64,000 bases of DNA from JBNKHG01 sp050290225 (GTDB lineage: Bacteria > Pseudomonadota > Gammaproteobacteria > Pseudomonadales > Cellvibrionaceae), in contig JBNKHG010000056.1 in NCBI GenBank assembly GCA_050290225.1, positions 124,001 through 188,000 of the forward strand, read 5' to 3'. Of this stretch, positions 63,623 through 64,000 are shown in pieces (within the stretch, counting starts at the first letter, position 1; the number at the start of each line of letters is the position of its first letter). A model generated the notes under the pieces. That model saw nothing but the letters and a program-made list of their open reading frames with translations, was not told the DNA's origin and ran no database searches. The position numbers and the translations under genes are program-made.

Positions 63623-64000
63623 CTAACCGTATATCGTTTTGGCCCGGGCACAGAGGTTATCCACCTGCCGGTTCGCCATGGACTCAAACCATTTGTTTAC
63701 CGCCAGGGCCAGCACTTTGTTGCTGAATTCGAACTCCAGAGTCATCTGCACCTTGCAGGCATCCTCAGCCAGTGGCTGAAAGCGCCACACGCCCTCCAGA
63801 CACGAAAAAGGTCCGTCCACCAGACGCATATACATGGCGAGAGGCGGCTCCAGGCGATTGCGGGTTACAAAACTCTGGCTGATCCCCGCTTTGCTCAGCT
63901 CCAGGCGCGCCTCCAACTCATTGCCCTCGCACCTTAACAATTCGGCACCGACGCAACCCTCCATAAACTGGGGGTAGGCCTCAATATCGTTCACCAAGTC
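63623..64000 (-). CDS. ratA: RatA/Coq10-type START-domain protein, 5' end missing
   Basis: The frame is open to the last base of the window, so the start lies beyond it; about 125 C-terminal residues are seen. They match RatA (COG2867, polyketide cyclase/START fold): LVNDIEAYPQFMEGCVGAE, KAGISQSFVTRNRL, LVDGPFSCLEGVWRFQPL. In E. coli RatA blocks 70S ribosome association, whereas the Coq10 homologues bind ubiquinone. The pairing ratA-rnfH is conserved. Confidence 0.93.
   Translation of the reverse strand, partial: DLVNDIEAYPQFMEGCVGAELLRCEGNELEARLELSKAGISQSFVTRNRLEPPLAMYMRLVDGPFSCLEGVWRFQPLAEDACKVQMTLEFEFSNKVLALAVNKWFESMANRQVDNLCARAKTIYG

Noticed and set aside
63247..64000. ratA-rnfH as a toxin-antitoxin system
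   Set aside because: The family names suggest it, but RnfH and RatA are a conserved housekeeping pair and nothing in the sequence points to toxin-antitoxin behaviour.

Overview
The window is a chromosomal stretch from a gammaproteobacterium related to Pseudomonas, most likely of the Cellvibrionales type. It is dense with core genes, mostly compact, and its gene order is largely that of the pseudomonads: mpl-ubiX, dksA-gluQ, cbrA-cbrB-pcnB-folK-panB, yhbY/rlmE-ftsH-folP-glmM-tpiA-secG-tRNA-Leu-tRNA-fMet-rimP-nusA-infB-rbfA-truB-rpsO-pnp, grpE-dnaK-dnaJ-dapB/carA-carB-greA, recN, fur/bamE and ratA-rnfH. There is no phage, transposase, CRISPR array or plasmid module. The lineage assignment is an inference from synteny and protein motifs only.

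Layout. 1-5370: a PhoP/PhoQ-like two-component pair (the regulator is cut by the window edge), a large RND/MMPL exporter with an acidic DPF-repeat insertion, and a divergent membrane-anchored FHA protein. 5390-7439: ubiX and mpl. 7756-14119: a pyrophosphate-centred group (PPi-type phosphofructokinase, K+-dependent membrane pyrophosphatase, soluble pyrophosphatase), with pcm and an exported MsrA between them. 14201-19855: a repeat-tailed protein, cysE, a VanY-type peptidase, a TfoX C-terminal-domain protein, an HtrA-like protease, a Rieske protein and sfsA. Just before the protease, a Fur box overlapping a promoter is followed about 100 nt later by a strong intrinsic terminator. This looks like an unannotated iron-regulated small RNA.

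20178-30539: dksA, gluQ, and a carbon-catabolite control locus: a small membrane ORF (cbrX-like) overlapping cbrA, then cbrB, then a sigma-54-driven A-rich RNA with many CA motifs and a terminator (a crcZ-like RNA), then pcnB, folK, a deoxynucleoside kinase and panB. 30611-46868 (all minus strand): the translation/transcription superoperon from rlmE to pnp with two tRNAs, one of which has a decayed 3' duplicate beside it. 46970-59791: yhbY, greA, carBA with an attenuator-like leader, a chemoreceptor inserted between carA and dapB, then dnaJ, dnaK and grpE with sigma-32-like promoters. 59978-64000: recN with a LexA-like box, an unknown 173-residue protein, fur, bamE, rnfH and ratA (cut by the edge).

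The non-coding layer carries most of the novelty: two sRNA candidates, a carAB attenuator candidate, heptamer repeat arrays directly after the greA and dnaK stop codons, a dispersed REP-like sequence at three sites, an 18-bp inverted-repeat element, and in-gene 18-bp repeats in rbfA.
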